Positions 24,879 through 35,052 of a DNA stretch of 62,932 nucleotides are shown piece by piece; the first letter of the stretch is position 1, and every line of letters starts with the position of its first letter. Source of the DNA: Lachnospiraceae bacterium (lineage in GTDB: Bacteria; Bacillota; Clostridia; Lachnospirales; Lachnospiraceae). The DNA lies in contig JAFYAS010000061.1 of assembly GCA_017540605.1 (NCBI GenBank), forward strand, positions 1 through 62,932. The letters are read 5' to 3'. The notes under the pieces were generated by a model. It was not told the DNA's origin and made no database searches. It saw only the letters and a list, made by a program, of their open reading frames with translations. The translations under genes were made by a program, and so were the position numbers.

Positions 24879-27572
24879 TTACTTCCATTCATCTACAAGC
24901 GAATCAACACTCAAAACATCCATATTTCTTACTGCCGCTGAAAGCTCTGAAAGGATTCTCTGTCCTTCCTCATCATAGCTATAGCCATTTAACCTCGCTA
25001 TGATCGCATCAGCTACATCTATATCAAATATAGCCATTGCCTCCTTAAGCTTTCCAAGCTCTTCCTTTAATGTCTCGGAAGAAATAGGGGGTTTTTCGGT
25101 TTCTGAAGAAGAGTCGTCATTTTCAGCCTGCTTGGTCTTTTCCTCCTCGCCGGCCTTTGCATTTTCATTTATATTCTCCGATTCGTCCTCGATATAAAGC
25201 GACTCTCCGATAGCCTCCTCGATCCTCTCATCATAGTCAGAGGGAAGAAGCTTATATTTGGGCACGTATTCAAGAGCCATCTTCTCAAGCCTGTCAGGAT
25301 CTATAGGCTTTGATAAGAAGTTGTCAAAGCCCTCCTCCATATATTTTTCTCTTGCGCCGGCTACAGCATTTGCTGTAAGAATGATAACAGGGGTATTCCT
25401 GTTGATAGAATCCTCCATACTCCTGATCTTCTTGAAGGTCTCAACTCCATCCATCTCCGGCATCATATGATCCATAAATATGATATCATACTTCTTGTCA
25501 TTGATATGCTTCAAGCATTCCATACCGCTTTCGAACTGATCAATACTACAGCTAAGTCCTTTTAGAAGCTTTACGAATACCTTTCTGTTCATGGAGTTGT
25601 CGTCAACTACCATAAGCTTTGAATCAGGTATCCTATAGGAAATGCTATGATCATATTCTACTGTTCGTTCTCCTGTTCTCTCCTCATAATTGCCAATGGG
25701 CTTAGGATCCACAATAGGCTGATATAGAGTGAAATAGAAATCAGAGCCCTTGCCATATTCACTCTCAACCTTAAGCTCACTATCCATCAGCTTTAGAAGA
25801 AGAGCCACAATATTGAGGCCCAAACCTGTTCCTTCGATATTCCTGTTTTTCTTTTCATCTATTCTGACAAACACTTCAAAGAGCTTACCGATGTCCTCCT
25901 TGGATATACCTATACCCGTATCCTTTACAGAGAAGAAGAGCTTCGCTCTGTTGGCCTCTCTTTCACATTTAATGGTAAGGGTTACAGAGCCCTCCTTGGT
26001 ATATTTTATGGCATTGGTGAGGAGATTATAAAGAACCTGACGTATCCTCACATCATCACCCACAAGCCTTGTGGGGATTGATCTGTCTATGTCTGCCGTA
26101 AAGGTCAGATTGGTCTCATTCATCTTTACCGAAACCATGTTGACCACATCATTTACAAGGTCAACCACCTCATACTCTACGGGGATGACCTCCATCTTTC
26201 CTGATTCGATCTTGGTCATATCCAGGATATCATTGATGATGGAAAGAAGTGTCTGACCTGCAATATGTATATCATAAGCATAATTTTTAATATTCTCGTC
26301 AGTACTTTCTCTAAGGATCATCTCGTTCATACCAAGCACCGCATTGATAGGTGTCCTGATCTCGTGAGACATATTGGCAAGGAAGTTACTCTTTGCTTCA
26401 TTGGCCGAATTGGCGATCTCGATCTGCTGCTTTAGAGAGGTAGACATAGTCTGAAGGCTCTTTGAAAGCTTTCCTACCTCGTCATTGCTATCAATTCTCA
26501 TGGTCTCGTCAAAATCACCATTGGCATAATGCTCAGCAACCTGAGTCATCCTCTTTAGAGGCTTGATGATGGTTCTCACCCAAAGAAGGCAGAGACCGAT
26601 AGCAAGGATCAATATGACAATACCGATCACCAAAAGGGTTGATACAAGCTTTCTCTGAGGTATGGCGATCTCCTCTGTGGGAGCATAAAGTCCTAGTATC
26701 ATACCGTTTCTAAGCTCTTTAAGGACAAGCTTTTCATTGCCTCCCTTTAGGGCTTCACATTGATTTATGGCATCCTTAGGAAGCTTTAATATATTGCTGA
26801 AATATGTTTTTTCCTCGTCAGGCAGGTCATCGAAATCTATTCCGTCGGAATAATTTTCATGGTAAATGAGATTACCGTCCTTCGCCATAAGGAAGGCTTT
26901 ACCACTCTCATATACAGAAATCTTTGCTACCGACTCACGAAGAACAGACATATTGATATCCATGCCCATAATTCCGACAGTATAATCACCGTAGTAATAA
27001 GGAATGATATAAGAGATCATCTCTATTCCAAGATTCTTGTTGAAATAGGGATCCATCCACATAGGAACACCGGCTGCGATAGGTATATAATACCAGCCCA
27101 CATGCTCTACATCATTCTTATCATACAGACTCATGTCTGTGGGGACTGACGATTGCCATGAACCGTCCTCCAAAACTATAGTATACCAAAATCCACTGGT
27201 GGGCCCATAATCATCGGGATTGTAGCGAAGATAGACAGCCATAGCCCCACGGGTATTCTCGGCAATACTTTTACCGAGCTCCGAGATATCATTGGTATAT
27301 TTGTCTCTTTCCTCTTCATTCACCAAAAAATCCGTATAGGTTTCAGCTCGTTTTAAAGCATAATTGTAAATGGAACCGACTGACTGCTCCGCTGATCTGA
27401 AGCTGTCATCTATGATATTTGCATAATAATCAGCTGATGAGAGGAGGATCTTGTCCGAATCGTTATCCAGCATCCTGTTGGTCCTTAAAATAGCAGTAAC
27501 AAGGAAAGCTCCCGTGACCGTGAGCATGATAACCGCTATGACCAAGCTTATCTTTGTCTGAATCGATTTCAT
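24879..27572 (-). CDS. Cache-HAMP hybrid histidine kinase
   Basis: An 897-residue membrane kinase. Membrane helix (8-30), extracellular Cache-type domain (35-300, with FWYTIVLEDGSW and MDPYFNKN-type PDC segments), helix (308-330), HAMP (331-385), DHp (NMSHEIRTPIN, His403), ATPase domain (490-620, GTGLGLNIV), receiver (652-770, Asp701 in IFMDHMMPEMDG), and an acidic tail without a recognisable HPt His. Its DHp and receiver are very like those of the next gene, suggesting tandem duplication. It should sense a small extracellular ligand and pass phosphate through an unlinked HPt and regulator. It is first in its operon; RBS AAGGGGATAGGAT. Confidence 0.88.
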   Translation of the reverse strand: MKSIQTKISLVIAVIMLTVTGAFLVTAILRTNRMLDNDSDKILLSSADYYANIIDDSFRSAEQSVGSIYNYALKRAETYTDFLVNEEERDKYTNDISELGKSIAENTRGAMAVYLRYNPDDYGPTSGFWYTIVLEDGSWQSSVPTDMSLYDKNDVEHVGWYYIPIAAGVPMWMDPYFNKNLGIEMISYIIPYYYGDYTVGIMGMDINMSVLRESVAKISVYESGKAFLMAKDGNLIYHENYSDGIDFDDLPDEEKTYFSNILKLPKDAINQCEALKGGNEKLVLKELRNGMILGLYAPTEEIAIPQRKLVSTLLVIGIVILILAIGLCLLWVRTIIKPLKRMTQVAEHYANGDFDETMRIDSNDEVGKLSKSLQTMSTSLKQQIEIANSANEAKSNFLANMSHEIRTPINAVLGMNEMILRESTDENIKNYAYDIHIAGQTLLSIINDILDMTKIESGKMEVIPVEYEVVDLVNDVVNMVSVKMNETNLTFTADIDRSIPTRLVGDDVRIRQVLYNLLTNAIKYTKEGSVTLTIKCEREANRAKLFFSVKDTGIGISKEDIGKLFEVFVRIDEKKNRNIEGTGLGLNIVALLLKLMDSELKVESEYGKGSDFYFTLYQPIVDPKPIGNYEERTGERTVEYDHSISYRIPDSKLMVVDDNSMNRKVFVKLLKGLSCSIDQFESGMECLKHINDKKYDIIFMDHMMPEMDGVETFKKIRSMEDSINRNTPVIILTANAVAGAREKYMEEGFDNFLSKPIDPDRLEKMALEYVPKYKLLPSDYDERIEEAIGESLYIEDESENINENAKAGEEEKTKQAENDDSSSETEKPPISSETLKEELGKLKEAMAIFDIDVADAIIARLNGYSYDEEGQRILSELSAAVRNMDVLSVDSLVDEWK

Positions 27573-27603
27573 ATCCTATCCCCTTTTTAGACTTAGAGAC
27601 AAT

Positions 27604-27630
27604 ATTATAACATATTTTCAGGTGTTTTAA
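27604..27630 (-). promoter_or_regulatory. Extended -10 promoter of the Cache-kinase operon
   Basis: A perfect TATAAT (27609-27604) carries an upstream TGT, forming an extended -10 element; the -35 region is weak. The start codon is 32 nt downstream. Confidence 0.6.
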
Positions 27631-27651
27631 CACATTTTCTTTACAGACAAC

Positions 27652-27687
27652 AAAAAAGTCTGAAACCTTTCTGCTTCAGACTTTTTT
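27652..27687 (-). terminator. Terminator after manA (end of the glycan operon)
   Basis: AAAAAAGTCTGAA and TTCAGACTTTTTT are perfect inverted repeats around a CCTTTCTGC loop. The A and T tracts allow action in both directions. Confidence 0.88.
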
Positions 27688-27692
27688 ATTCG

Positions 27693-28622
27693 CTATGCCA
27701 TTGAAAAAATGAATTCGGCACTTCCCTTTAGAGTGCCTTCCTCTGTATCTGCGGGAACTATGAAATGATCACCCTTTTTAAGAGCTACCCCATCGAGCTC
27801 ACACTCTCCTTCGATCACTGAACCAAGTATAAACCTATCCTCCGAAGAAAGTGTCTCCTCTCCGGAAAGCGTGGCGTGCCATACACTGTATCTTTCACAC
27901 CATTGAAGACCCGAAAACCAAGTGTTCTTTGTCTTCAGCTTATCAAGCTCTGCTTTAGGCTTTTCATAGGGCACCCTTATCACATCAAGGCTCTTTTCTA
28001 TGTGAAGCTCACGGGGCTTTCCGTTTTGCAGCCTGTCATAGTCATAAAGTCTATAGGTGATATCACTGTTTTGCTGAGTTTCAAGTATCAGCGTTCCTCC
28101 CTTTATAGCATGTATAGTTCCCGGTGCTATCTGGAAAAAATCCCCCTTTTTTATGGGAATCTCCCTTAATAGCTCCTTCCATCTTCCTTCGTGAACCATA
28201 GAACAAAGCTCATCCTTTGAGCTTGCGTTATGTCCCACAATAATGGTCGCTTCGGGATCACAGTCAAGAATATACCAACATTCCATCTTGCCAAGGGAAC
28301 CGTTCTCATGCTCCTTGGCATATTTATCATCCGGATGAACCTGTATGGAAAGATCTGAATTGGCATCTATGATCTTGGTAAGAAGAGGAAAGCGGTCAGC
28401 TTCAACATCCCCAAAAAGCTCTCTGTGATCCTCGTAAAGCTTGGAAAGTTTTATGCCATTATACTCCCCTCCCACTACCTCACAGTCTCCGTTTGGATGG
28501 GCACTGATAGCCCAACACTCTCCGGTATCCTCTCCCGGAATATCATAACCGTATTCTGCCCTCATCCTGTTTCCGCCCCAGATCATCTGCTTGAAAACAG
28601 GCTTAAGTCTTATTATGTCCAT
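27693..28622 (-). CDS. manA: Mannose-6-phosphate isomerase, class I
   Basis: A 309-residue zinc isomerase. QVHPDDKYAK carries the metal His and Glu region, with KMECWYIL, APGTIHAI and ETQQNSDITYRLYDY further motifs of type I enzymes. It converts mannose-6-phosphate to fructose-6-phosphate, completing mannose entry after phosphorolysis by GH130 (a phosphomannomutase is needed but is not in the window). The start at 28622 follows AGGAGATTATACG; the in-frame upstream ATG lies inside the 148-bp repeat element and gives a non-homologous N-terminus. It is the last gene of the sugar operon. Confidence 0.92.
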   Translation of the reverse strand: MDIIRLKPVFKQMIWGGNRMRAEYGYDIPGEDTGECWAISAHPNGDCEVVGGEYNGIKLSKLYEDHRELFGDVEADRFPLLTKIIDANSDLSIQVHPDDKYAKEHENGSLGKMECWYILDCDPEATIIVGHNASSKDELCSMVHEGRWKELLREIPIKKGDFFQIAPGTIHAIKGGTLILETQQNSDITYRLYDYDRLQNGKPRELHIEKSLDVIRVPYEKPKAELDKLKTKNTWFSGLQWCERYSVWHATLSGEETLSSEDRFILGSVIEGECELDGVALKKGDHFIVPADTEEGTLKGSAEFIFSMA

Positions 28623-28651
28623 CGTATAATCTCCTGTATTTATCTTACATC

Positions 28652-28799
28652 GTAACTGTTCAGCAGCTTCGCTGCTGCCAGTTACGAGCATCTCGCTCAT
28701 TTAGAGACTTTGCTTCGCAAAGTGGATCGAGATGCCTTCCTGCGTCACATCTTAACACGCTCTGAACAGCAAGTGTTCAGAGCTGTAGTGAACAGTTAC
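28652..28799. repeat. 148-bp multi-hairpin element with 11-bp terminal inverted repeats
   Basis: The element begins GTAACTGTTCA and ends TGAACAGTTAC, exact inverted repeats. Inside are nested hairpins: CAGCAGC-TTC-GCTGCTG (28661-28677) within GTAACTG/CAGTTAC, GCATCTCG/CGAGATGC (28688/28728) enclosing ACTTTGC-TTC-GCAAAGT (28707-28723), and GCTCTGAACA/TGTTCAGAGC (28759-28783). It codes for nothing recognisable, lies between xylB and manA, and its right end supplies the xylB TAA stop codon. It resembles a non-autonomous MITE-like or REP-like element. Confidence 0.85.
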
Positions 28800-30247
28800 C
28801 GTATATCTTTTATAGCCGGATAAAGCTTCCTAAACAACTGATATTTTTCCTCGTAGGCCTTAGCCAATAAGGGCTCAGGCTTTGTGGTCTCCTTAACCTT
28901 TGCAATGTTCTTTGAAGCATCCTTCACACTATCATACACTCCACAGCCCACCATTGCAAGCACCGCTCCGCCGAGAGCAGGGCCTTCGTCGTTTTCAAGG
29001 GAAATGATATCCGCATTTATGACATTTGCCATGATCCTTCTCCAGAGAGGACTTTTTCCACCGCCACCGCAAATGGTGATCCGCGTCGGATTCATACCAA
29101 GAGCCTTTGCTGCCTCATAGGAATCCCTGATACCGAAGGCTACGCCCTCAAGAACAGCCTGAAGCATTTCACGTCTTCCTGTCCTCATGGAAAGTCCGAA
29201 AAACATTCCTCTCACATCGGGATCGTTGTGAGGGGAACGCTCTCCCATGAGATAGGGAAGGAAGATAACGGGATTGTCCCCAAGGCCCTCAATCCCCTCC
29301 TGCTCGCCACTGTAATCCTCACTCTTTATCACTTCGTCCATCCACCACTTAAGGCAGGATGCCGCAGAAAGCATGCATCCCATCAAATGATAGCCGCCGT
29401 CCGCATGAGCAAATGAATGAAGGGAATCGTTGTCGTCAGCAAAAAAACTGTCTCCTGCAATAAACACCGTTCCTGAGGTTCCGAGAGAAATGTTGCAGGA
29501 ACCTGATACCACTCCGCATCCCACAGCAGCGGCAGCATTGTCTCCCGCACCGGCCACCACATTTGCATCGCAGGAAAAACCAAGTTCTTCAGATACAGAT
29601 TCTTTTATCTCTCCAACCACCTCAAAGCTTTCATGAAGGGTGGGAAGCATGTCTTCAGTTATACCACAGATATCAAGCATTTCCTTGGACCAGCACTTGT
29701 GCTCCACATCAAGAAGCAGCATACCTGAAGCATCGGAAAAGTCTGTGGAAAATGCACCTGTGAGACGGTAGACAAGATAATCCTTTGGAAGCATGATCTT
29801 TCTTATCTTCTTAAAGTTCTCCGGTTCATTGTTCTTTACCCAGAGTATCTTCGGAGCAGTAAAGCCCGCAAAAGCGATATTACCTGTGTAGGCTCTAAGC
29901 TTGTCCTTCCCGATATCCTTATTAAGATAGTCACACTCCGCTGTAGTTCTTCCATCATTCCAAAGTATAGCAGGTCTTATGACTTCATCATTCTCGTCAA
30001 GAAGAACAAGTCCGTGCATCTGACCGCCCACACCTATTCCTTCCACATCGGGTTTGTTAAAGTCACCCACGAGTTCCTTTATACCTTCGATGGTCTTTTC
30101 ATACCATTCCCTCGGATCCTGTTCAGACCACCCCTCCTTCGGAAGAAGAAGGGGATATTCCTTTGAAACAGTTTTTAATATCTCACCCTTTTCGTCGGTA
30201 ACGATTAACTTTACCGACGAGGTTCCAAGATCTATTCCTATGAACAT
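28796..30247 (-). CDS. xylB: Xylulokinase
   Basis: A 483-residue FGGY kinase. GIDLGTSSVKLIV is the N-terminal phosphate loop, GQMHGLVLLD and WNDGRT the xylulokinase-typical substrate motifs, and CGGGGKSPLWRRIMA the C-terminal ATP segment. It phosphorylates D-xylulose for the pentose phosphate pathway. It follows xylA after 12 nt with RBS GAGGAGAAAAAT. The stop codon TAA lies inside the terminal repeat of the 148-bp element, so the last codons may have been altered by its insertion, although the length is normal. Confidence 0.96.
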   Translation of the reverse strand: MFIGIDLGTSSVKLIVTDEKGEILKTVSKEYPLLLPKEGWSEQDPREWYEKTIEGIKELVGDFNKPDVEGIGVGGQMHGLVLLDENDEVIRPAILWNDGRTTAECDYLNKDIGKDKLRAYTGNIAFAGFTAPKILWVKNNEPENFKKIRKIMLPKDYLVYRLTGAFSTDFSDASGMLLLDVEHKCWSKEMLDICGITEDMLPTLHESFEVVGEIKESVSEELGFSCDANVVAGAGDNAAAAVGCGVVSGSCNISLGTSGTVFIAGDSFFADDNDSLHSFAHADGGYHLMGCMLSAASCLKWWMDEVIKSEDYSGEQEGIEGLGDNPVIFLPYLMGERSPHNDPDVRGMFFGLSMRTGRREMLQAVLEGVAFGIRDSYEAAKALGMNPTRITICGGGGKSPLWRRIMANVINADIISLENDEGPALGGAVLAMVGCGVYDSVKDASKNIAKVKETTKPEPLLAKAYEEKYQLFRKLYPAIKDIR

Positions 30248-30259
30248 ATTTTTCTCCTC

Positions 30260-31576
30260 TTATCCAAGAAGCACATTGTTAAACACTCCCTCAAGATACT
30301 CCTGTCTGCCGGAAATTGGATTAGCCACGCTCTTAAGCTCAGACGCCCTTTCAGCAAGCTCCGAAAGAGTAGCCTTGCCTTCACGGATCTTTACCCCAAG
30401 CTCGCCTTCCCAGGTCTTGTACTTTTCATCAATGAAAGCGTCTATCCTTCCGTCCTCTATCATCTCGGCAGCCTTTAAAAGACCGTATGCAAATGAATCC
30501 ATTCCAAGGATATAAGCGTGGAACATATCCTCGTAGGTGTAGCTGGGTCTTCTGTTCTTTGAGTCGAAGTTGAAGCCGCCCTCAAGACCGCCATTTTTTA
30601 GAACCTCATACATAGCTAAAGTTGTATCATATACATTTGAGGGGAAGCAGTCTGTATCCCAACCGAGCATCACATCACCCTGGTTTGCATCGATGGAACC
30701 CAGCATTCCGTTTATACGGCTTATGCGAAGCTCGTGCTGGAAGGTGTGTCCTGCAAGTGTAGCGTGGTTTGCCTCGATATTCATCTTGAAATCCTTGTCG
30801 AGACCGTACTCTTTTAAGAAACCGATAGCTGTTGCAGCATCGAAATCATACTGATGCTTCATGGGCTCCTTTGGCTTGGGCTCGATTAGGAAGGTTCCGG
30901 TAAAGCCTATACTTCTTCCGTAGTCCCTTGCCATACGCATCAAGGACGCAATGTTCTCCTGCTCGAATTTAACCTTGGTGTTAAGGAGAGTTTCGTATCC
31001 CTCTCTTCCGCCCCAGAATACATAGCCGCGACCGCCAAGCTTTACGGTAAGCTCTATGGCCTTCTTAACCTGAGCAGCAGCAAAGCAGTAGACATCAACA
31101 TCATTTGTACTTCCAGCACCATTCATAAAGCGGGGATTTCCAAACATATTGGCTGTACCCCAGAGACACTTGATATCAGTACCCTTTGTCTTTTCAAGAA
31201 TGTAATCAGTGATCTCATCAAGTCTTTGATCAGTCACATTGATATCCTTGTCTTCAGGAACCAGATCCACATCATGGAAACAGTAATACCTGATGCCAAG
31301 CTTCTGCATAAATTCAATGGCAGCATCAACCTTTGCCTTTGCATGCTCCATGGTTCCGGTCTCACCGGCACCAAAGCTCTTGTCGGCAGTGCCTACACCA
31401 AACATATCTGCTCCGTTGGCGCACATATTGTGCCACCATGCCATAGCGAAGGGAAGATGCTCGCTCATCTTCTTTCCCATCACTACTCTGTCCGCATCAT
31501 AATACTTGAATGCAAATGCATTTTTGCTCTCCGGTCCCTCGTACTTAATTGCCGGAACACCCTCAAAGATCGCCAT
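30260..31576 (-). CDS. xylA: Xylose isomerase
   Basis: A 438-residue class II xylose isomerase. YYCFHDVDL contains the catalytic His and Asp, [19 protein letters not shown] and [14 protein letters not shown] the metal-binding residues. It converts D-xylose to D-xylulose for the next enzyme, XylB. RBS AGGAGGTATTAGGTT. It lies downstream of a GH31 alpha-xylosidase and a GH130 enzyme, so the xylose probably comes from xyloglucan-type oligosaccharides. Confidence 0.98.
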   Translation of the reverse strand: MAIFEGVPAIKYEGPESKNAFAFKYYDADRVVMGKKMSEHLPFAMAWWHNMCANGADMFGVGTADKSFGAGETGTMEHAKAKVDAAIEFMQKLGIRYYCFHDVDLVPEDKDINVTDQRLDEITDYILEKTKGTDIKCLWGTANMFGNPRFMNGAGSTNDVDVYCFAAAQVKKAIELTVKLGGRGYVFWGGREGYETLLNTKVKFEQENIASLMRMARDYGRSIGFTGTFLIEPKPKEPMKHQYDFDAATAIGFLKEYGLDKDFKMNIEANHATLAGHTFQHELRISRINGMLGSIDANQGDVMLGWDTDCFPSNVYDTTLAMYEVLKNGGLEGGFNFDSKNRRPSYTYEDMFHAYILGMDSFAYGLLKAAEMIEDGRIDAFIDEKYKTWEGELGVKIREGKATLSELAERASELKSVANPISGRQEYLEGVFNNVLLG

Positions 31577-31589
31577 AACCTAATACCTC

Positions 31590-32762
31590 CTATTGTTTAT
31601 TTAATATCTCTAAATTCTTCTTTATCATATCACATCTTTGCTTTACACAGAGTACGGATCTTAAAGGATCCTCGGGAGTGTTAAACACATAGTCACATAG
31701 CTTATCTATAGTTGTGGTAGCCACATGAAGTCTGGTATCGGATGAAGCGTAGTAGATGAACACCTCGTTATTTTCGTTCACTATGGCACCGTTGGTAAAT
31801 ACCACATTGGACACATCCCCCACTCTCTCCCTGCCCTTGGGAGCGATCAGAAATCCCGAAGGCTCAGCGATCACCTTTGTGGGATCATCAAGTGCAGTTG
31901 CAAATGCGTAGATCACATAGCGAAGTCCCGCTGCGGTATTTCTCACTCCGTGAGCGATATGGATATACCCCTTGTCAGTCTTTATGGGAGTCGCACCCGC
32001 ACCGTTTTTTGCCTCGGTAATGGTGTGATATTTTCTCTTGCTGGTGATGATCTCCTCGTCTATCACCGCATGCTCGATATCATCGCAGAGACCGAAGCCC
32101 ACGCCTCCCCCTGAACCTGTCTCGATAAAGTCGTCCATTGGTCTGGTGTAAAATGCGTACTTTCCATCCACAAACTCCGGATAGAGAACCACATTTCTCT
32201 GCTGGGGAGAATTCTTTGTGATGAGATTTGGAAGTCTCTCCCATTTCTTTAGATCCTTGGTCCTGACAATACCTGCTGCCGCTACAGCCGCCGAAAGATC
32301 CGCGGAGGAAGTATCCTTACTCTCAGAGCAGAACACTCCGTAGATATAACCGTCCTCGTGTTTAGTCAGACGCATATCGTAGACATTAGTCTCCTCGGGA
32401 CAGGTGTCATCGAGAAGGATGGGATAATCCCAGAACCTGAAGCCGTCTATACCGTTGTCACTTTCGGCCACACCGAAGAAGCTCTTTCTGTCATTGCCCT
32501 CGATCCTCGCAACGAGGTAGTATTTTCCGTCGAGGTAAATGGCTCCGGAATTAAATACAGCATTTACTCCGAGTCTCTCCATAAAATAGGGATTGGTCTT
32601 AATATCAAGATCATACTTCCAGCTAAGAGGAATATGTCTTGCTGTGAGGACCGGATATCTGTAGCGGTCATAGATGCCGTTATAGAAATCAACCTTTTCG
32701 TTCTTTCTTGCTATCAGTCTTTCGTACTTTTCATTCTCAACATAATATCTTTCGTGTAACAT
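31590..32762 (-). CDS. GH130 glycoside phosphorylase, 4-O-beta-mannosyl-glucose phosphorylase type (GH130_1)
   Basis: A 390-residue five-bladed-propeller phosphorylase, the usual length for GH130_1. [37 protein letters not shown] (catalytic Asp region) and [19 protein letters not shown] are family motifs. GH130_1 enzymes split mannosyl-glucose with phosphate to mannose-1-phosphate and glucose in the cytoplasm. A 2-epimerase in the same operon would make this substrate from mannobiose. The ATG at 32762 follows GGAGGTTAGCGGTG and lies inside the end of the GH31 gene, so the genes overlap by 26 nt. Subfamily assignment rests on motif likeness and context. Confidence 0.88.
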   Translation of the reverse strand: MLHERYYVENEKYERLIARKNEKVDFYNGIYDRYRYPVLTARHIPLSWKYDLDIKTNPYFMERLGVNAVFNSGAIYLDGKYYLVARIEGNDRKSFFGVAESDNGIDGFRFWDYPILLDDTCPEETNVYDMRLTKHEDGYIYGVFCSESKDTSSADLSAAVAAAGIVRTKDLKKWERLPNLITKNSPQQRNVVLYPEFVDGKYAFYTRPMDDFIETGSGGGVGFGLCDDIEHAVIDEEIITSKRKYHTITEAKNGAGATPIKTDKGYIHIAHGVRNTAAGLRYVIYAFATALDDPTKVIAEPSGFLIAPKGRERVGDVSNVVFTNGAIVNENNEVFIYYASSDTRLHVATTTIDKLCDYVFNTPEDPLRSVLCVKQRCDMIKKNLEILNKQ

Positions 32763-35043
32763 CACCGCTAACCTCCATTATATCAATATCACTACCCACG
32801 ATCTCTATCTTGCAGGTTGAAGGGCCTCTCTTCTCCACCTCGTATTTGCCATCCTTTTTAGTGATCCAGATCTCGTCCTCGGGATTGCCGTCAGTTCCGA
32901 ATATCATGGTTCTTGCGGTCTCACCCTCGGAAAGCGCGTAAACCTTGTAGGCCACACCCTCAGCATAATCATATACGGGATCGGTATCGCAGGCACCCAC
33001 AGGGATGATGGCACCCGGTCTCACGAAAAGGGGAATGCTCATATAGTCGTGGTACTCTTCGTACCATTTGCCACCCTCTCGCACTTCACCTGTAAAGAAG
33101 TTGGTCCACTGCCCGTTTGGAAGATAATATCTTGCTATACCCTTGTTGTTAAAAATGGGTGCGACCAAAAGACTGTCTCCCAGCATATATTGTTTGTCAA
33201 GATAAGGAGCCGTCATATCCTCGGTAAATTCAAGGACCATGCTTCGAAGCATGGGAACTCCCGTCTTCCATGTATCTATGGCATTCCTATAAAGATAGGG
33301 CATCAGGGATGCTTTAAGCTTGGTAAACTTCTTGACAACCTCCACTGCCTCATCGTCATAATTCCAGGGAACACGATAAGAGGTGGAACCGTGAAGTCTT
33401 GAATGTGTCGACAGAAGGCCAAATGCACACCAGCGCTTGTAGACATCGGCTGTAGACTTGTCCTCAAAGCCTCCGATATCATGGCTCCAGAATCCAAAGC
33501 CCGACATGGCAAGCGAAAGACCTCCGCGAAGGCTCTCCTCCATGGATACATAGTCGGACCAGCAGTCACCGCCCCAGTGCACAGGGAATTTCTGTCCTCC
33601 GGCTGTTGCACTTCTGGCAAAGAGTATGGCCTCTCCTTTGCCCTTCTTTTTCTCTATCACCTCATACACAGCCTTGTTGTAAAGGTATGTGTAGTAGTTG
33701 TGCATCTTCGTGGGATCACTGCCATCCGCATAAACACAATCAGTGGGTATCCTCTCACCGAAGTCGGTCTTGAAGCAGTCAACACCCATATCCATCAAAG
33801 CCTCAAGCTTCTTCTGATACCATCTGGTGGCCTCGGGATTTGTAAAATCAACTATAGCCATACCGGGCTGCCACATATCCCACTGCCAGGTGCTTCCGTC
33901 CTCACGCTTTATGAAATATCCATGCTCCATGCCCTCGTCAAAGACTTCCGCATCCTGTCCGATGTAAGGATTGATCCAGACGCAGACCTTTAGGCCTCGC
34001 TCATGAAGCCTCTTTATCATACCCGCGGGATCGGGGAAGACCTTGGGATCCCAGATAAAATTCGTCCATGCAAATTCTCTCATCCAGAAGCAGTCAAAGT
34101 GGAATACCTTAAGAGGAATCCCTCTCTCCTTCATGCCGTCCACAAAAGACATCACAGTCTTCTCGTCGTAGTTGGTGGTAAATGAAGTAGAAAGCCAAAG
34201 TCCAAAGCTCCAGGCAGGAAGTCTCGGAGGTCTGCCGGTAAGTGCTGTATAGCGCGAGAGAACACTCTTCATATCGGGTCCGTTAAACAGATAGAAATCA
34301 AGCTCTTCACCGGGCACGCTAAACTGAACCTTTGTCACTACCTCTGTAGCCACCTCAAAGGAAACCTTCTCAGGATGATCTACAAATACGCCGTAACCCC
34401 TGTTTGAAATGTAGAAGGGGATATTCTTGTATGACTGATAAGAGCTGGTGCCCCCATCCTCATTCCATATATCAACAGCCTGACCGTTCTTTATAAATGC
34501 AGTAAATCTCTCGCCAAGACCGTAGATAAATTCATTCACATCAATGGAGAGCATCTCTCTCATAAATGTGGTATCGGAATCGGGCTTATATGCGGTCTTG
34601 TCATAGGCCGTACCCTTCCAGTCGGTCTTAATAAGCGCCAGTGATCCATTTGCGGATTCCGTGATCAGCTCGTTACCTCTAAAGAAGGAAAGCCTGGTAT
34701 ATTTTTTGGTGATCTCAAGCCTTAGCTTTCCCGAAGAAACTGTGAGTTTTTCATCATTTTCCTCTACGCTAAGCTTCGCAGTCTTATCATTCACTTCAAA
34801 GTCGGGACCATATTTTTTTATACCCTTGTGATGATAGGTGCGGACTCTAAGTACCTCTTCCATAGGGGATGTAACCTCTATGTAGAGATTGGCTCCACCA
34901 AGGGTATCTCCCCTGTGATTTATCAGATGAGTGGGCGCACAGATGACCACCTTGTCATCGCTTATCCTTGCAAAATGAACCTCCATGGGAGAAAACTTTT
35001 CCGTTCCCTCCTTCATGATCCAGCAACCGTTATTGAATCTCAT
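32737..35043 (-). CDS. GH31 alpha-xylosidase (YicI-like)
   Basis: A 768-residue cytoplasmic GH31 enzyme. [12 protein letters not shown] carries the nucleophile Asp427 and WGGDCWSDY the acid/base Asp493, 66 residues apart as in YicI. The N-terminal opening (NGCWIMKEG) also matches the YicI group rather than alpha-glucosidases. It should remove alpha-1,6-xylosyl units from xyloglucan oligosaccharides or isoprimeverose. XylA and XylB in the same operon would use the xylose. RBS AGGAGGAAGTT, 9 nt after the upstream gene. Confidence 0.93.
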   Translation of the reverse strand: MRFNNGCWIMKEGTEKFSPMEVHFARISDDKVVICAPTHLINHRGDTLGGANLYIEVTSPMEEVLRVRTYHHKGIKKYGPDFEVNDKTAKLSVEENDEKLTVSSGKLRLEITKKYTRLSFFRGNELITESANGSLALIKTDWKGTAYDKTAYKPDSDTTFMREMLSIDVNEFIYGLGERFTAFIKNGQAVDIWNEDGGTSSYQSYKNIPFYISNRGYGVFVDHPEKVSFEVATEVVTKVQFSVPGEELDFYLFNGPDMKSVLSRYTALTGRPPRLPAWSFGLWLSTSFTTNYDEKTVMSFVDGMKERGIPLKVFHFDCFWMREFAWTNFIWDPKVFPDPAGMIKRLHERGLKVCVWINPYIGQDAEVFDEGMEHGYFIKREDGSTWQWDMWQPGMAIVDFTNPEATRWYQKKLEALMDMGVDCFKTDFGERIPTDCVYADGSDPTKMHNYYTYLYNKAVYEVIEKKKGKGEAILFARSATAGGQKFPVHWGGDCWSDYVSMEESLRGGLSLAMSGFGFWSHDIGGFEDKSTADVYKRWCAFGLLSTHSRLHGSTSYRVPWNYDDEAVEVVKKFTKLKASLMPYLYRNAIDTWKTGVPMLRSMVLEFTEDMTAPYLDKQYMLGDSLLVAPIFNNKGIARYYLPNGQWTNFFTGEVREGGKWYEEYHDYMSIPLFVRPGAIIPVGACDTDPVYDYAEGVAYKVYALSEGETARTMIFGTDGNPEDEIWITKKDGKYEVEKRGPSTCKIEIVGSDIDIMEVSGDVTRKILC

Positions 35044-35052
35044 AACTTCCTC

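Noticed and set aside
28652..28799. The 148-bp structured element as a metabolite riboswitch
   Set aside because: Its terminal inverted repeats and extra copies elsewhere fit a repeat element better, and no known riboswitch core was recognised.
33403..33993. A 196-codon plus-strand frame opposite the GH31 gene
   Set aside because: Antisense shadow of a gene with confirmed catalytic motifs; no RBS and no domain.
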